Assembly: GCA_030636485.1 (NCBI GenBank)
Contig: DAOVWV010000057.1
Coordinates: 1 to 7,991 of the forward strand
From: Methyloprofundus sp.
Lineage (GTDB): Bacteria; Pseudomonadota; Gammaproteobacteria; Methylococcales; Methylomonadaceae
Direction of reading: 5' to 3'
DNA length: 7,991 nucleotides
The first letter of the stretch is position 1. Each line of letters begins with the position of its first letter. Under the pieces are notes generated by a model that saw only the letters and a list, made by a program, of their open reading frames with translations, searched no databases and had not been told where the DNA came from. A program made the translations under genes and the position numbers. This document shows, one piece after another, positions 7,162-7,991 of this stretch.

Positions 7162-7483
7162 AGGAGGGAGATTCTCTTAACGGGCATAAAATTTAATATG
7201 TTATAAAGTCTAGTGCAATTTTTTATATAGTCAAGATAAGGACTTAGTGATAAATTATTTATTGGCATGTTAAGATAAGCCTTGTAGCTATTGCGACTAG
7301 CTGAGTTAAGGAAGTGTTTTTATTATTTCCTTAGCTTCTTCACAAGAACTAAGGAATAGAATTCTAGAGCTTCTTGCAAGCTGTACATTAAAAACCCAAG
7401 CACACTCAAAAAGTATACCTTACATAACAGCACAGTAAATTTCACCTTAAAATACCTTTGCTTGACACATAGAGGACATAATA
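7162..7483. other. Divergent intergenic region with no gene
   Basis: These 322 AT-rich bases separate the minus-strand surface-protein gene from the plus-strand exported-protein gene and must hold both promoters. I find no RNA gene and no convincing -35/-10 pair for either direction; TTGACT on the minus strand at 7233-7228 lacks a well-spaced -10. The right end has the AGAGGA ribosome binding site (7471-7476) of the plus-strand gene. The middle holds the palindrome cluster described separately. Confidence 0.6.
7307..7382. other. Cluster of overlapping, mutually exclusive palindromes
   Basis: The main hairpin joins TTCCTTAG (7327-7334) plus TTCTT (7336-7340) to AAGAA (7344-7348) plus CTAAGGAA (7349-7356): 13 pairs, one bulged C at 7335 and a 3-base loop. 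An upstream TAAGGAA (7307-7313) can compete for TTCCTTA (7327-7333). Further right are the palindrome TAGAATTCTA (7357-7366) and the small stem AGCTT/AAGCT (7368-7372, 7378-7382). AGCTTCTT also occurs twice (7333-7340, 7368-7375). No T-run follows the main stem on either strand, so it is not a plain terminator. It could be an operator array or a structured leader. Confidence 0.5.
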
Positions 7484-7906
7484 ATGATAAAAAATTCTTT
7501 AATATTAGCCAGTTTAATTGCCAGTGTTGGCTTTACGGCTTCAGCTTTTGCATATAATTCAGGAAATATTGATTCAGGCTGTAAAAAACCCCGTTTTAAA
7601 ACGTTTACACCGCCTCATAAAGCAGAAGCCGACCCTGAATCAGAGATTTCGTTCACGGTTTCGGGCTATGCAGACCCAACGACAATTAAAGTCACAGCTA
7701 AAAATATACCATTAAAGCTTAACATAGTGGATAAAAATAGCTTTTATGCTGTTTCAGCCACATTGCCTGCGTCTTTGACTGGAAAATATGCACGCATCCA
7801 CCTCAAGGCAAACAACACAGTGGAGTGCAAAGCAAAAGATGGCTGGCTAATAAAAATCAGAGATAAAGCAGAAAACACAGACACCACCACTAAAAGTAGC
7901 GAGTAA
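7484..7906 (+). CDS. Small exported protein of unknown function, predicted beta-rich
   Basis: I do not recognise a named family. The 140-residue protein has a clear Sec signal peptide: MIKN, the hydrophobic stretch LILASLIASVGF and cleavage after AFA at residue 23. The mature part of about 117 residues alternates short hydrophobic strands (SEISFTVSGY, TTIKVTAKN, LKLNIVDKN, YARIHLKA) as in an Ig-like or other beta-sandwich fold. Only two cysteines remain, C33 and C115, near the ends of the domain and well placed to form a disulfide in the periplasm. The last 13 or so residues are a Thr/Ser-rich tail. There is no lipobox, transmembrane segment or heme motif. The start is set by AGAGGA (7471-7476) seven bases before the ATG. 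It is divergent from the VCBS-repeat gene and followed by a long hairpin. Possible roles are a periplasmic binding or structural protein; this is inference. Confidence 0.85.
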   Translation: MIKNSLILASLIASVGFTASAFAYNSGNIDSGCKKPRFKTFTPPHKAEADPESEISFTVSGYADPTTIKVTAKNIPLKLNIVDKNSFYAVSATLPASLTGKYARIHLKANNTVECKAKDGWLIKIRDKAENTDTTTKSSE

Positions 7907-7938
7907 ATTCAATAAGGTATTTTATTTTCCTGTTCTTG

Positions 7939-7988
7939 CCATGCAACAAAAGGGCTAAACGACTCTTTTAGCATCACTTGTTGCATGG
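7939..7988. other. Nested long inverted repeat at the window edge
   Basis: CCATGCAACAA (7939-7949) and TTGTTGCATGG (7978-7988) are perfect 11-bp arms. Inside them GCTAAA (7954-7959) and TTTAGC (7967-7972) form a second stem with a 7-base loop. It lies 32 bases after the preceding stop codon. The window ends three bases later, so a U tract cannot be checked. It may be a terminator, a REP/MITE-like palindrome, or a terminal repeat of a mobile element. Confidence 0.5.
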
Positions 7989-7991
7989 TGA

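Noticed and set aside
7462..7490. Perfect -35 hexamer TTGACA at 7462-7467 upstream of the exported-protein gene
   Set aside because: The matching -10 position would be TGATAA at 7485-7490, inside the start of the coding region and after the ribosome binding site, so it cannot drive this gene.
7939..7988. Integron attC site at the right edge
   Set aside because: The arms do not contain the core GTTRRRY and inverse core RYYYAAC sites, and no integrase or cassette layout is visible.

Overview
The window looks like part of a gammaproteobacterial chromosome with moderately low GC. Four recognisable genes point that way: rapA (Swi2/Snf2 recycling factor of RNA polymerase), sodB (Fe superoxide dismutase) and the sspA-sspB pair (stringent starvation protein A and the ClpXP adaptor SspB). 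All are close to their enterobacterial or pseudomonad counterparts. The AT-rich codon use and a surface protein with VCBS/cadherin-like repeats would suit a marine or aquatic lineage, but I cannot place it below class with confidence.

Layout. Bases 1-1940 (+) hold the C-terminal two-thirds of RapA, beginning at its DEAH box. Bases 2040-2768 (+) encode a cytoplasmic TPR-type protein of unknown function with an acidic tail. After a 238-base gap with a hairpin and a possible promoter comes sodB (3007-3588, +). It is followed by its own hairpin terminator and then a bidirectional terminator (3684-3718) that also ends the convergent sspA-sspB operon (3754-4763, -). sspA and sspB overlap by an ATGA. 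I place the sspA start at an internal GTG with a good ribosome binding site rather than at the longest-ORF ATG, because that ATG lies inside an extended -10 promoter. An 8+8 inverted repeat covers the adjacent -35 region and may be an operator.

The more accessory part is 4922-7991. A 734-residue exported protein (4957-7161, -) has a signal peptide, three VCBS/cadherin-like repeats, a PPC-like domain and two similar C-terminal beta motifs. It is divergent from a 140-residue exported protein of unknown function (7484-7906, +). The 322-base region between them holds a cluster of mutually exclusive palindromes. The window ends in a nested long hairpin (7939-7988).

How the genes relate: RapA and SspA both act on RNA polymerase, and SspB delivers ssrA-tagged peptides to ClpXP. 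The left half is therefore ordinary transcription, proteolysis and oxidative-stress housekeeping. The right half is a surface or exported pair without a known function. I do not see a clear new multi-gene system. The best leads are the uncharacterised exported pair with its structured shared intergenic region, and the sspA promoter/operator arrangement.
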